Notes under the pieces: model-generated
What the model saw: only the letters and a program-made list of their open reading frames with translations
What the model was told of the DNA's origin: nothing
The model's database searches: none
Shown: positions 9,567-20,900 of the stretch, piece by piece
Layout: each line of letters starts with the position of its first letter
Position numbering within the stretch: the stretch's first letter is position 1
NCBI GenBank assembly: GCA_963576785.1
Contig: OY756149.1
Location: forward strand, 1,984,001-2,048,000
Length of the DNA stretch: 64,000 nucleotides
From: Chlorophyllum brunneum
Taxonomy: Eukaryota > Basidiomycota > Agaricomycetes > Agaricales > Agaricaceae
Direction: 5' to 3'
Made by a program: the position numbers and the translations under genes

Positions 9567-9875
9567 TGTTACGAATCATAGACCGTTCATTCCTATCATT
9601 CCTATCATGCGCCCGTTACCTCGTGTACCCTCATACTCGTCTCATCTCCTGTATCACCCTAGAGGCTGTGCCTCCTACCTGACTCGTTCTACTCGTCTCC
9701 TATGACTCCATTACTCGACTCCTTTATTATTAGCCTCTACCACTAGTATATAAAGTGTAGTAATACTTGATGTATTCCTTACACTTTACCAATCGTATCA
9801 TCCCTTCTTCCCTTCTCTACTTCCTTTCCTTTATCCAAAGGCTTGCAACCTGAGTCAGAGACTAAGGTCGTAACA
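9567..9875 (+). repeat. 3' LTR of element B
   Basis: 309 bp; one base (C9610) differs from the 5' LTR. Followed by the CTAAT target duplication. Confidence 0.96.
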
Positions 9876-9880
9876 CTAAT
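9876..9880. repeat. Target site duplication of element B, right (CTAAT)
   Basis: Matches 3365-3369. Element A's pol resumes immediately after it. Confidence 0.95.
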
Positions 9881-12800
9881 ATTATCTGCTTCAAGCCAAA
9901 CTTGGTCTCCTGCCCTGTACTCGTGTTCCAGTTTTGTGCTGTTCCGTTTCTCCATTTGCATTTGGTTCTGTTGTAGCATTTTGATCATCTCTTGGCGTAT
10001 GTCCTGTAACTCCTGTATTTGCTCCGTGATCGCAGGTGCCTTGACTGTGTTTGAGATATCCCCTTTCTATGGATGTCATCTGTATACTATCTGGAACGGT
10101 GAATGTCCTGTGGCACTATGTATTTTATTGTTATACTGGAATTCTGCTGTGCTGAGCCATTTCTTCCAGTTGTTCTACGCATGGTTGATTACGTTTCTGA
10201 GGTATGCCTCGACCTCCTGGTTGATGCGCTCTGTCTGTCCGTCTGTTTGTGGATGGTATGCCGTGGATAGGTTACGTTGGGTGCCAGTTGCTCTGCAAAG
10301 TTCTGCCATGAACTTTGATGCGAATTGTGGGCCTCTGTCACTGATGATCCTGCGGGGAATCCCATGTTGTCTCCATATATTGTCACGATAAATATCTCCT
10401 AACTCTTCAGATGATAGGGTGGTGTTAACTGTGCGTAGTCTGATCATTTTGCTGAAACGATCAACGATGACAAGTATCGTATCATATCCGTCTGATTCTG
10501 GCAGTGGTCCTATCATGTCGATTGATATTTCTTCCCATGGTCCGGTGGGTATTGGTAGTGGATGGAAATGTGTGGTAGGCCATGTCCGGAGTATCTTGTT
10601 TTGCTGACATGTGTCGCATTCCTTGATGTATTGTTTAACATCATTGCGCATTTGTGGCCACCAATATGTTCTTTTGAGGAGTTCCATCATTCTGTGCTGT
10701 CCCGGGTGTCCTACATCCATTTTGTCATGGTGTTGTTGGAGTATTTCTTGGCGTAACTCGGCGTTTGGTGGTATGTATATTCTTCCTTCAAACATAGGTA
10801 AACCATCAGTTTCCCATATCTCCTCTGGTCGTTTCTCCTTTTCTCTCAGCCATTGTGTTTCTCTTCTTTGCTCCTTTTGTAATCGGTGTTTCAGGTCTTC
10901 TTCTCCCGATATTTCCCAAATTTGTCTAATCTCGGTGATAGTGTTATCGAATAGGTGGTCGGGTAATAGCATGATATTTGTGTTGTCTCTGGTTGTGTCC
11001 ATTTTTGCTAGTCTTGATAGCACATCTGCTTTCGTGTTCGTCTTCCTGGGTATGTGTTTTAGTGTGTAGCAATATTCCTGTAATTCCAGTTGCCGTCTTG
11101 CCTGTTGTCCTGTGAGTTGTTGCGGTTTTCTGAAGTATTCTAAGTTCTTGTGGTCCATCCATATCTCGAATGGTTTGTCGGCATCAAGTAGGTATTGTCT
11201 CCACGTTTTGATTGCTTCTCGGATTGCTAGTAGTTCTTTGTCGTAGATTTGATAGTTTCATTCTGCCAGTGTCATTGTTCTCGAGTGAAAGGTGATTGGG
11301 TGCCACTGGTCGTTCTAGTTTTGTGATAATACTGCTCCTACTCCGTATCCTGATACATCCACTTCTACCCTGTATTGGCCTTTGTCTTGAGGCATTGCTA
11401 GCACTGGTTCACTTGTGATTTTTTCCTTGATCTTCTCAAACGCCTGTTGTTATTGTTCTGACCATGACCATTGCACATTTTTCTTCTTCAGCTCATGTAG
11501 GGGTATTGCTAAATTACTGAAGTCTTGTATGAATTGTCGGTAGAAGTTTGCAAAACCCAGGAATTTTTCAACATCTTTTACAGATTTGGGTGTTGGCCAT
11601 TCTCTTACTGCTTTCACCTTTTCCTCCTCCATTTTAATGCTGCCTTGTCCAACTATAAAACCTAGTATGGGTATTTCTTTTGCGTCGAACACACATTTTG
11701 ACCACTTGAAGTAAAGTTGGTGTTTGGCTGCGATGTCTAAGAACCGTGTTGTTCTTTCCTCGAGTTCTTCCTGTGTGGTCCCTGGAATGACAAAGTCATC
11801 CATGTAGTTGACAAGCATTCCTTCGTGTAACATTTCCCGAAATATTGTGTTCATCATCCTCTGAAAGGTTGCCGGTGAATTGCTCATTCCGAAGAACATG
11901 ACCATAGGTTCGAATAGTCCACTGTTTGTTACAAACACTGCCTTCCATTCATCTCCTTCTCTGATCCTGACGTTGTTATATCCCCAAATGATATCAAGCT
12001 TGTTGAACACCTTTGCATCCTTTAGCTGGTCCAGGACTTCACCTATGAGTGGCAGTGGCATCTTATCCTTGATAGTGTGTTCATTCAGCTTTTTGTAATC
12101 CTGTACCAAGCGTTTTGTTCCGTCTTTTTTTGGTATAAAGAAACATGGGGTGGCGTAGGGGGATTGTGATGGTCTGATTCGTCCTGAGGCAAGGTTCTTG
12201 TCAAGGAATTTCTGTAGTTCCTGTTTTTCCGCTATTGTCATTGGGTAGACCTTAGACTGTAGTACTGGGGGTGCATCTTCGGACAGGTTTATCTTGTGGT
12301 CCCATGCTGTGTGCTTGGGTAGTTTCTTGAAGTTTTTCTTGTTGAATAGGTGGGTGTATTGTCAGAGGTATGGTGGTAGATCTTTATCGTTCGTTTGGTC
12401 TGCCTTTTTCTCGTCCATGTGTTCTTTGACTGTCCGTATTCTCTTATTGAATCGTATGTCACTATGTGATATTTTGCAATCATCTGGGCATCTAGTGAAT
12501 TGTATGACGTGATTGTTCCAATCGATTTCCGGGTTATGCTTGACCAGCCAGTCGTGTCCGAGATATAAGTCTGTGCTTTCCAATTGTGTTACTAGAGCGT
12601 CGATTTGTTCCGTGTGGTTGCCGTTGTTTAATACCAGTTATGCCTTGTCCGTTATCTCCCCTTTTTTATTTTCTGTTCCATCAGCATTGATTACTCTGAT
12701 TGGGGTTTCCAGGGGTTTAGTCGGGATCTGTTCTTCATTTATCGTTCATTGTGCTATGCACGTGTGGGTGCATCCGGAGTCAATGAGGGTTGTAATTGGT

Positions 12801-12982
12801 CTGCGTCCTTTTCTTGTCTGGATTGTTGAGTCGAGGAGAAGTTCGCGCATAGAGTTTCGTTTCTGGGGGATTTCATATTGTCTATTGTGGAATAAAACAG
12901 AAACTCTAGTTTTACTGGCTTGCGGGTTTGCGCCTACTTGGAGCCTTCGACAAAATCCTCTTTCTCCTCCTTTTCTTGTTTA
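9881..12982 (-). pseudogene. Main part of pol, element A (RT, RNase H, integrase core)
   Basis: Reverse complement aligns with element B pol from its start through the integrase catalytic core; the C-terminal part lies at 2941-3364 on the other side of element B. The frame is broken by many stops. Examples by comparison with B: CGA to TGA near 12361 and 11258, CAA to TAA near 12640 and 11450, CAG to TAG near 11318. Long open pieces remain (11450-12241 with intact YMDD; 10175-11158 with RNase H end and integrase core). No large deletions were noticed. The upper boundary is set by analogy with element B. Confidence 0.9.
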
Positions 12983-14178
12983 TCGTCCTCATTGATCTCT
13001 CTGATATGCACTTTCTTGGGCGCCCTGCAGTTCTTTGAGATATGGCCCTGTTTGCCACAATTGTAACACATTATCTTGGTGTATGTGACTTTCGTCTTCT
13101 TCCTGCAGTGTTTGGCAATATGCCCATAGAGGTTGCAGTTGTAGCACCTCGGTTTTCCATTTTGATCAGTATCTGCCCTTTGTCTTCCTATCTCCATGGG
13201 TTGTCCTCTACCTCCATAAGTAACTCCAGTGGTGGTTCTGACATCTCCTCGAGTGATGTCTGTTGCTTCATATCCTTGTCCTACTGTGAGGATTGTAGTT
13301 TTCCATTTGCTATATGTCATTGGGACAGAGGTTGTCGGATAGCCTACTATGGTTTGGATGATGTCTGCTCTGGTGTGGCGTTTGAGGAGGAATATTGTGT
13401 GGGTGTCATCTGTCCCCACTTGGGCTTTCAATGCCTCGAATTTGATTAAGAAATCTGCTGTGTTCTTCTTCCCTTGTTTGAATATCTCGATTTCTCCTTC
13501 TGCTATAGCTTTCCTATTCCCCAAGGAAAATGTGGCCTCTATTTCTTTTGTAAAGTCATCCCAATCTGGTGTTTTTTTGTTCTGGATGGCTTGTAGCTAT
13601 GTGTTGGCGTAAGAGCCTGCTAGCCCCCCTTTCATTCTCACTAAAATCACTACTATCTTCTGTTCGTCTTTGTCTATTTTGTTGAACATTAACCACAAGG
13701 ATATTGCTCTCCACCAATCATCAAATCTGGTTCTATCTTCATTGAAATATCCTGGCTCTGGGGCTAGGTTCTTTGGGATGTTGATTTCTTCTGTCATTTC
13801 TGGTTCTGTCTCTGGTTCGCTGTGTTTGTTTCTGTGGGTTTTGGCGATTTCTATATCGGCTGTGGCATCGGCGACTTCTGTGTCAATTTCTTCTTCAGAT
13901 GGGGCTAGTTCCTCGTCTGTGCTGTGTTCAGATTCTTTCTCGTAGGTCTCGGCAATATCTATATTGGGTGTGTTCTCGGCGACTTCTATGTTGAATTCGG
14001 TTTCAAATAGAGCTGTATTCTCGTCTATGCTATGTTCGGATTTCTGCCGTTTAAGGCCTTCAGGGATTTCTGATTCTGTTGATCATTTGGATCCTGTTGC
14101 TACGGGTGAACCCTGGATGTCTGTTGGTCTCGGAGCTCTGTGTCTTCTCGGTGTTCTTGATGAGCTACTGCTGCTCAT
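12934..14178 (-). pseudogene. gag of element A
   Basis: Starts at the ATG at 14176-14178 and ends at a TAG at 12934-12936, both equivalent to those of element B. It is interrupted by at least two stops: a CGA to TGA change at 14083-14085 and a CAA to TAG change near 13598. Both zinc knuckles are still recognisable (about 13045-13170). It lacks about 27 bp of the acidic repeat found in B's gag. Confidence 0.9.
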
Positions 14179-14258
14179 ATACTGTTATCCTGATTAGAGG
14201 CTATTATTCCAAGCCTAGCTACGAATAGTAGTACCTCTCTTGCAAGGTGAGTTGAATG

Positions 14259-14270
14259 ACACTTTACCAA
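14259..14270 (-). other. Primer-binding site of element A
   Basis: On the minus strand this reads the same 12 nt as in element B, one base from the 5' LTR. The complementary stretch in the LTR (14355-14366) is intact, so the self-priming pair is conserved in A as well. Confidence 0.65.
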
Positions 14271-14271
14271 A

Positions 14272-14565
14272 TGTTACGACCTTAGTCTCTGACTCAGGTT
14301 GCAAGCCTTTGGATAAAGGGAAGGAAGTAGAGAAAGGAAGAAGGGATGATACGATTGGTAAAGTGTAAGGAATACATCAAGTATTACTATACTTTATATA
14401 CTAGTGGTGACGGCTAATAATAAGGGAGAGGAGTAAATGAGTCAGATGGGAGGCATAGCCTCTAGGGGTGAAACAGGGAGTGAAATGAGAAGTGAAATGA
14501 GTATGAGGGTATATGAGGTGATGGGCGCATGATGGGAATGAATGGTCTATCTATAGTTCATAACA
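14272..14565 (-). repeat. 5' LTR of element A
   Basis: 294 bp, partner of 1606-1899. Most of the differences from the partner look like C-to-T or G-to-A losses when element B is used as outgroup, several of them at CpG. Confidence 0.95.
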
Positions 14566-14570
14566 AGACT
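14566..14570. repeat. Target site duplication of element A, right (AGACT)
   Basis: Identical to 1601-1605. Confidence 0.93.
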
Positions 14571-15515
14571 CATACATATTAACAAATAAAGGCTGCCTGT
14601 TCACTTATCATCTTACTATAAAATTCCTCACACCTGATTATAGCTTGTTCTGTGAAGTTATTGGATTTCGTTTTATTGGATTTTTTTGATATGTTTTACA
14701 CCCAGGTCATGAGATAGCTCATCCTTTATATTAGTGTAGAGGAAAGTACTCTTCAATACCTTTTGGGCAATCTGAGTACCTTTGAATATAGCCTATATCA
14801 TCCCATATAGTACTGCTATGTCGAGCACATACAGCTGAGAGGTAGTATTAGATCAGTAACAGAAATTACTAACTGTCAAAGCTTTCAAACTCACTACTTC
14901 CAACAAGGCAGACATATTCACCAACACCAAGCAAGAAGGTTGTAGCTTGCTGGGAAAGTTGGTAAATGTGTTTCTTGACTCCAAATCTCTTAAGAGCTAA
15001 TGATCCAGATGGCTCTGTTGGGACATGCATTGAGGTAGGCATCAGAGAGCCAAATATTATCTATAAAAAAAAAACTTAAGAATGGGACATGAAGTCAAGA
15101 CAGTAGGGCATACAGGTGTGAAATTCTTTTTTTTCCGGCCACCATTCCGATTTCGCTTCTCAAGTCCCTGATCAATCCTAGGGGTTTTTTCATATCTGAG
15201 CAGTCCATTGTCATGTATTCCCTGTACAAAAAATACTTCTTGAGCTGGGTGTATCTATGGTAGATAGAGTTAATGAGTATCAGAGAATGAAGCCACTTCA
15301 CAAAACTGCAAAAGCTCTCATCAATCTCTTGTGGAAGGTGGCAGAATCGGAATTGGCGGAGTTTGGCTATGATTAGTGGTGGGTCCCATTTGCCCGCATT
15401 ACAGCAAGCATTCCAACACAGTCTAGAAGAGAAACCACTAACGACCGAAAGTAGAAGGGCATTCGGGGGGCTGACCGACCCATACGTCTCCCCACCATCA
15501 GGTCCCCTGAAGTCA
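14571..15515. other. Intergenic stretch without a supported gene
   Basis: AT-rich sequence between element A and the NACHT pseudogene. Short open frames exist (for example 15095-15301 on the minus strand) but none has a recognisable domain. A stretch near 14885-14990 vaguely resembles the end of a Copia polyprotein (NKADIFTN), too short to call. Confidence 0.5.
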
Positions 15516-17259
15516 TTATCGAGTGATATGGAGTCGCGTGGTGACGCCAGCCACGACAGTCCTGGCTGGTCGACTTGACAGGTGACTAATATTATTTACG
15601 TCAAGCCAACGGTATAGTAATTCCCTAAAAAAAGACTCACCTTGTCCCGTCCGGCAGTTCGAGTTGATATGGTAATTATACCACCGAATGCAACAACAGG
15701 CAATATCAGAATGAGCCCCTCTCTCATCAATCGAAAAAGATCCGGAGCGGACCGAGGACTTGAGGAAATCCCCAAACGACGCATGGTAGAATCCGAGTCC
15801 TTGTTCGAGGGCAAGGTCTGGGGAAGGCACTTCAATCACAGAGTGGAGCCCTCGAAGTGCGGCATAAAATGAGGCCCTGTCGAGGCCAAAGAAATTCGCG
15901 AGGGCTTGGGCGGGGAGTGTTTTGTTCGGATAATAAATGTGCAAGCTGAGAATACGCTTGGTTGTCGCAAGGGTATCTTCTGCGATGTCGGAAAGGATTT
16001 GTTTGTAGAGAAGATCAAGTGCATGAAGTGGATTGGTGGCACCAGGTGTTGGTGAGTTCCCAATGAATCTCAGAACGAGCAATAGCCGAGCCTCCGGATT
16101 TCCCCACTCTCTATCACCAACGAACTTGATAATCGTCGAAGCAAAGATGAAAAGACCAGACGCTGCAGCGGCGATACGTCGCAGGTGTTGATCCGGTGGC
16201 CATGGCCTATCGAGAACATCATGAAATTTCCTACGAATATCATATCCTCGCGTGTGCATTCAATCCCATAGTCCACATCGGAGAGCATGGACTTGAGGTG
16301 CCATTCAGGGCGGCTACATATCATCCACAGAATTGGGAACCCCTTCGCCAACCGCACATGCTCGCTGATGAGTTCAATGAACTCACACTGAGCTTCCTTC
16401 CCTTTGCATTCGTCCAAGCCATCAAGTACGACGAGCAGGGGGTGTTGGACGATCGAGTGATCACGCGACATAAGGGTTCTGAAGGGCTCGATGATGAGCT
16501 CACGGAATTGGACGCGCAGTGTCTTCTCGAGGATGCTAGGATCGTCGGCAAGTCGCTGGGTTATCAATCGCTTGTAGTCGGAGTGTTTAACAGCAAACTG
16601 ATAAGCGAGAGTAGGTATCACACGTAGTGGATCGTCACGATTGTTGGACCTGGAGAAAAAGAAGCAGGCGCCGAGGCGCCCATCCGCTTTGCATTGTTCG
16701 GCAATGGTTTGTGCAATGGCGGACTTGCCGACACCCATGGGACCCAATACCCAAAGCATGTTCCAGTCGCGTTGAGGGTCGGAAATCCAAGTCATGATTC
16801 GCCCACGAAGATGCAAGCGGGTTTGGGATGGCATTTGGGAGGTGGTGATCGAGCGGATGAGTCGACTTCAGCACCGGCGATCCTCTGCCCTTCGAGGATC
16901 TTAAGAACTGTAAAGGGTATCAGAAAAATATCATTGTTATCGTTCGGAGTAATACCTGTGCGGCTGTCTTCGATAGTCTGAACAAGATGCTCGACATTGA
17001 TCATATTTGAATCGCGAACGACGAAATTTTGAGCGTTAAGCATTCCGCTTGACGACGAAACTGTCGATAATCTGTTAATTCATGTCATCGCAACTGTTCA
17101 TGATTGCTGCTGACCTACGGCCGCAGATCCACCGGGCGCACTGCGGCCAGCCGCATCTGCATCCGGATTAGGTGGCGAGTAGTCATCATCCGGAAGCGAA
17201 GAGGGGTTTCCGTCTTTGTAGCGATACACAAGTGATTTCAGTGTCTGGAGGAGCGGCAT
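15516..17259 (-). pseudogene. NACHT-type STAND NTPase, frameshifted
   Basis: Fungal NLR-like protein. The start ATG is at 17257-17259. Two introns are plausible (about 17048-17107 and about 16910-16957). The N-terminus contains the family signatures FVVRDSNMINVEHL and PPPKCHP. The NACHT domain follows with Walker A GPMGVGKSAIAQ and Walker B LLVVLDGLDECKG, then a helical region (SGLFIFAST...DLLYKQIL). The frame is broken twice: a one-base loss just after PPPKCHP (about 16823-16827), and a second shift near 16235-16255 after the Walker B region. No WD40, ankyrin or other C-terminal repeats are seen, so it is also probably truncated. Such NTPases act in fungal non-self recognition and cell-death control; this copy is likely dead unless the shifts are sequencing errors. 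Confidence 0.8.
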
Positions 17260-17957
17260 CGATTAGGTCAAGTGGTAGGTGGCAAGTTACTGTACCAATT
17301 TAGCGCCCACACAGGCTTAGTAACGCATCAAGGAGCGGAAAGAGCGAGTAGGAAGAAGCAGGACCTCCTGATATACTCTCAGAGGTATGTTCCCGGATTC
17401 GAGCGCCGACCTCTGGACCGAAAACAACCCAGGGGACTTAAAATTTACCTGTGGATCGGTAACATACCTCACGCAGATCCCCTAAACCTGTGGCTCCGGG
17501 GCTTAAGTTACCGAATTTCTCAGGCCAACATACCTTTGGTAAGTGCTAATACCATTAGGCCCAAGCTGTAGGCGTTCGCGGATCGCCCATGCCCAGCTAT
17601 GGATGCTGGATATACATGGGCCGGCTGACCCCTGGATCTCTGGACCGCCGGACATACAGTACCTGGGCAAAAAGTGCTCAAAACCTACGGACAGGGAACA
17701 TAGCTCCGAGGGTATATTCAGGGGCCCTGGAGAAGCATTCGTTTCAAATTCCATCTCTTGCTAGCAACATACCTTTAACTACTAAAGCCCGTGTCCCACA
17801 AGGGATCAATATTCAGCCGCGATAGGTGGGTACGGCTGCTCTTTTCGAGTTGTATGTCCGTGGGCGTGTCCATTATGCAATATGCGTTGAAATGACATGT
17901 TTTTGATTTTTAGAAGCTATAAAGACTACCGATATGGCTGATTGGGACACAAACATG
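17260..17957. other. Intergenic stretch between NACHT pseudogene and polymerase gene
   Basis: About 700 bp without a supported gene. It holds the 3' flank of the polymerase gene and several scattered short copies of an AACATACCT-like motif (near 17461, 17525 and 17767), which I cannot interpret. Confidence 0.5.
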
Positions 17958-20900
17958 CTACTCTTCCGTAGGAGTTGGTGGGACAAAGCCAACGTCAACC
18001 TCTGTACAAGCGTTCAAAGCTCTCTGCCACAGAGGGTCCGTTATCAGCGTCCTCTTGTCCCCAACGATGATTAACGCCAGTCTAGCTCTGGTCCACATGA
18101 CGTTCAGCCTCCTCCTGTCCGACAGAAAACCGATATCCCCATCTACATTGCTTCGCACAGTAGAAAATATGACGATGTCACTCTCGCGACCCTGGAAGGA
18201 ATCGACGGTTGAGACTGTGATTGATCCAGGTAGACGTTGGCGGAGGTTCTGAACCTGACGGGTGTAGGGTGTAAGGACGATGAGAGAGAGCTCCCTTCCA
18301 GGCTCTTCTCTGTTTTCTGAGCTGTCTCCAGTGCTGCGAGCTGCGGTCAAGAGGGATATAACATGATCAACGAGGTCGACTTGTACGGCATTGCTTTTGG
18401 ACATTCGGCCCATATCCTCTTCCGCTGAGCATTGGATGAACACGGAGGGGATGATACCATCGCCCTGAGGCCAGGGAAACATCGACTGGGAAAGAGCGTC
18501 AAGAAGTCCCGTGTTAGAAATACTAGATCGCAGCCTGCCCTCGTAGAACTCTTCGCTTGGGAAGCGATTCAACTTTTCAGGAGAGCGATACTGAACGTCC
18601 AACATTGTTTTGATGATCCCTTCGTCGTCTGCCTTCGTGTAAAGGCGTTCAAGGAGCGAGACATCATATTCAAGGGCTTCAGCCATCCTACGGACCATTG
18701 GTCGTAGCTGAACGCTGACCCTATCGTGAGGCTGAATTCGCGGGCCAATACGATTAACCTACTGATCTCCAACCATGATTCCTGTCGTGACACCTTTTAC
18801 AAAAGGAATGAGTGCGCAAGGCTCTGTGATCTGGGATGCCTCGTCGATGAGGGCGATGTCAAAATTGACCTTCCTGAGAATTCCCAGACCCGCTCCTGTC
18901 AAAGGCGTCAGCCCTACACGAGTCCATCGAGGTTGCGCCAGAGCTGGTTCAGCTACTTGCCTGCACAAGTAGTAAAGACTATCTTTGCGGCTTCAACCCG
19001 CCGCTGTGCCTGTTTCAACAATCTGTTGTTCTCGTTGACATCTCCACCAACTCTTGCGTCGATTGTATAACCCTGCAAATCTTTGTTGACCCTTGACTGA
19101 TCTGTAGCCACGCGTAGGATCTCTTCCTCCCTAACAAGATCGAATTCTTGGTTCAATCGAATGAATCGCTCAAGCACGTTGTCTACAGCTACAATGGTCT
19201 TCAGTTTCCGAAGGACATGGGCATGCATGCAACCGGAAAGCCATACCATTGTGAGTAGACGCAGTCATCAAAATCTTCCGTTCTCTGCTTTGCGAGAATA
19301 GTAACCTAAGAATCTCAACGACAACTGTCGTTTTTCCCGTTCCTAGAACCAATCTGAGGTATCGACCAAAAATGAAAAGCGCTGAAATTACCTGGAGGGC
19401 CCCATATCAAACTAAGGCGTCCTTGAGTAGGTGACATCACGGCAGCCTTCTGGCTATCGTTCAGATGATCACCAGGTTGAAATTCAACTTCCGGAGTCTC
19501 CACAACAACAACATCATCAGGGCCAACATCACCAGTAATCAAAGGGTAGAATGCACAACAAGATTCCTGCTCTGTCAGGAGTCTTAGCAATGCGTCCATC
19601 ATCGCCCGTGAGGTAGCTATATGGAAATTTGAATGTAGGTATGAGGAGGATACGGATGAACCATGAGACGCACCGATACTACCAGCCGTATATATGTTCC
19701 AATCCATCATTTCCAACTCCGGAGGAGGTGGGTGGAGCAGCTGGATTCTAAGCTCACCCTTCCCGGTCTGAATAACCAATCCATCCATGACCGGTATTGA
19801 GATCCATCGGTTTTCCGGTTTGCTCGAAGCTTCCAGGCGAACGTGAGAGTGCAATCGTGCGCCCGATCTCGCGTCAACCCGGATCGCTGCCTTAACAGTC
19901 AGAGAGTCAGCTGAGATCAGCGTAAGCCGGGTTTGGGTTGGTGGTGTTTTCTGGCGTCGTGGTCGTCCATCTTCGTTACAAGGACATTCGTCTGCAGCTT
20001 CCTCCGCGGTGTCGAAGGAAATTGCTAATGCATGCTTGTACCCATACCTCCGAGCCGTGTCGCCTTCGCCCTCCACCCTACAGTCGTTGAGGACGAGAAG
20101 AACTTCTTGAGCCAATTGTTGAGAGCGAACAGATAACGCTGCCAGCGACAATAGCTCGAAGTAATCAGCTAACCCAAGATGGCGTATAGAGCCAGAAACC
20201 TTCTCCAATCCCGCAAGAACGGCAATCTTCAGCTCATTAGCCGACCGTATAAGCCCTCGAAGGATGGGATATGCAAGTTCTCGCAGAAGTCCTTGGAGTG
20301 AACCAGTTTCTGGATGTGGAGGGAATGCCTTGAGAAGAACAAAAACGAGCGGAGGGTGACGTTCGATCCACGTAGTTACTACGCCTTCTGGGAAAGGTTC
20401 TCGGGAGATGATGTGCTGAAAAGCGAAGAAGAGTTCATCCTCGGCATGATATCCTAATGCTATTCCTAAAACCAATTCTACATCCTCTACCGAGTGGTCA
20501 CGCAAAGACTGCGTCATTGTTGTCTGAGTGGGTCTCAATGGCGCAGAAGGGTCGTAATCACGAGGGAAGAACACAATGTGCAACCAATCGGGATGTTGAT
20601 CCCAGTCGACTTCTCGTATGTCATTCAAACGGTAAGGCGCTGCTTGTTTCTTGAATCGAGGGATATATTCTTCCGTTGGGACGCTAGCCAGGAACATTAG
20701 TGACATTATCGAATCTAGGATTAGCCGGGAACGTACTGCTCAAACCATAAGTCGAAAAGCTGGTGAGCCACACGATCTCGATTCGATACCACATGAATCT
20801 CAATGGCCTGGACGGCATTCCGATTAACTCTTCCCACTTGCTACATTCCAAAATCAGCGACGGCGTCAGTGCAACAGGGAGAGAACCCTTACCCTCTGGA

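Larger units (their letters stand above)
3370..9875 (+). mobile_element. Element B: intact Ty3/gypsy chromodomain retrotransposon of Tf1/sushi type
   Basis: 6,506-bp element with 309-bp LTRs (3370-3678, 9567-9875) that differ at a single base (T at 3413, C at 9610), a CTAAT target duplication, self-complementary primer site, gag, pol, an additional ORF and a polypurine tract. All three large frames are open. The order protease, reverse transcriptase, RNase H, integrase, chromodomain defines a Metaviridae chromovirus. The near-identical LTRs mean a very recent insertion, so it is probably still, or was recently, active. It lies in opposite orientation inside element A. Confidence 0.96.
9876..14565. 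repeat. Long inverted repeat arm pairing with 3370-8093
   Basis: Because B is inserted in the opposite orientation, the 5' 4.7 kb of A (this arm, minus) is the inverted homologue of the 5' 4.7 kb of B (3370 to about 8093, plus). The arms are separated by the 3' 1.8 kb of B. Similarity is high but imperfect (transitions throughout A). Confidence 0.8.
1601..14570 (-). mobile_element. Element A: degraded Ty3/gypsy chromodomain LTR retrotransposon, interrupted by element B
   Basis: Minus-strand element bounded by two 294-bp LTRs (1606-1899 and 14272-14565) that begin TGTTA and end TAACA, with a perfect 5-bp target duplication AGACT on both sides. Without element B and its duplicated CTAAT the element is about 6.45 kb. 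Its order on the minus strand is 5' LTR, primer site, gag, pol, extra ORF, 3' LTR, collinear with B. The gag and pol frames carry many stops, including CGA to TGA and CAA to TAA or TAG changes relative to B. The two LTRs differ at 10 of 294 positions, all transitions. It is therefore older than B and dead as an autonomous element. Confidence 0.95.

Noticed and set aside
14885..14990. Possible Copia polyprotein end (NKADIFTN...)
   Set aside because: Only about 8 residues resemble the family; no RNase H or LTR context.
17272..17571. 99-codon open frame on the plus strand
   Set aside because: No domain, no splice structure, low-complexity flanks; more likely chance.
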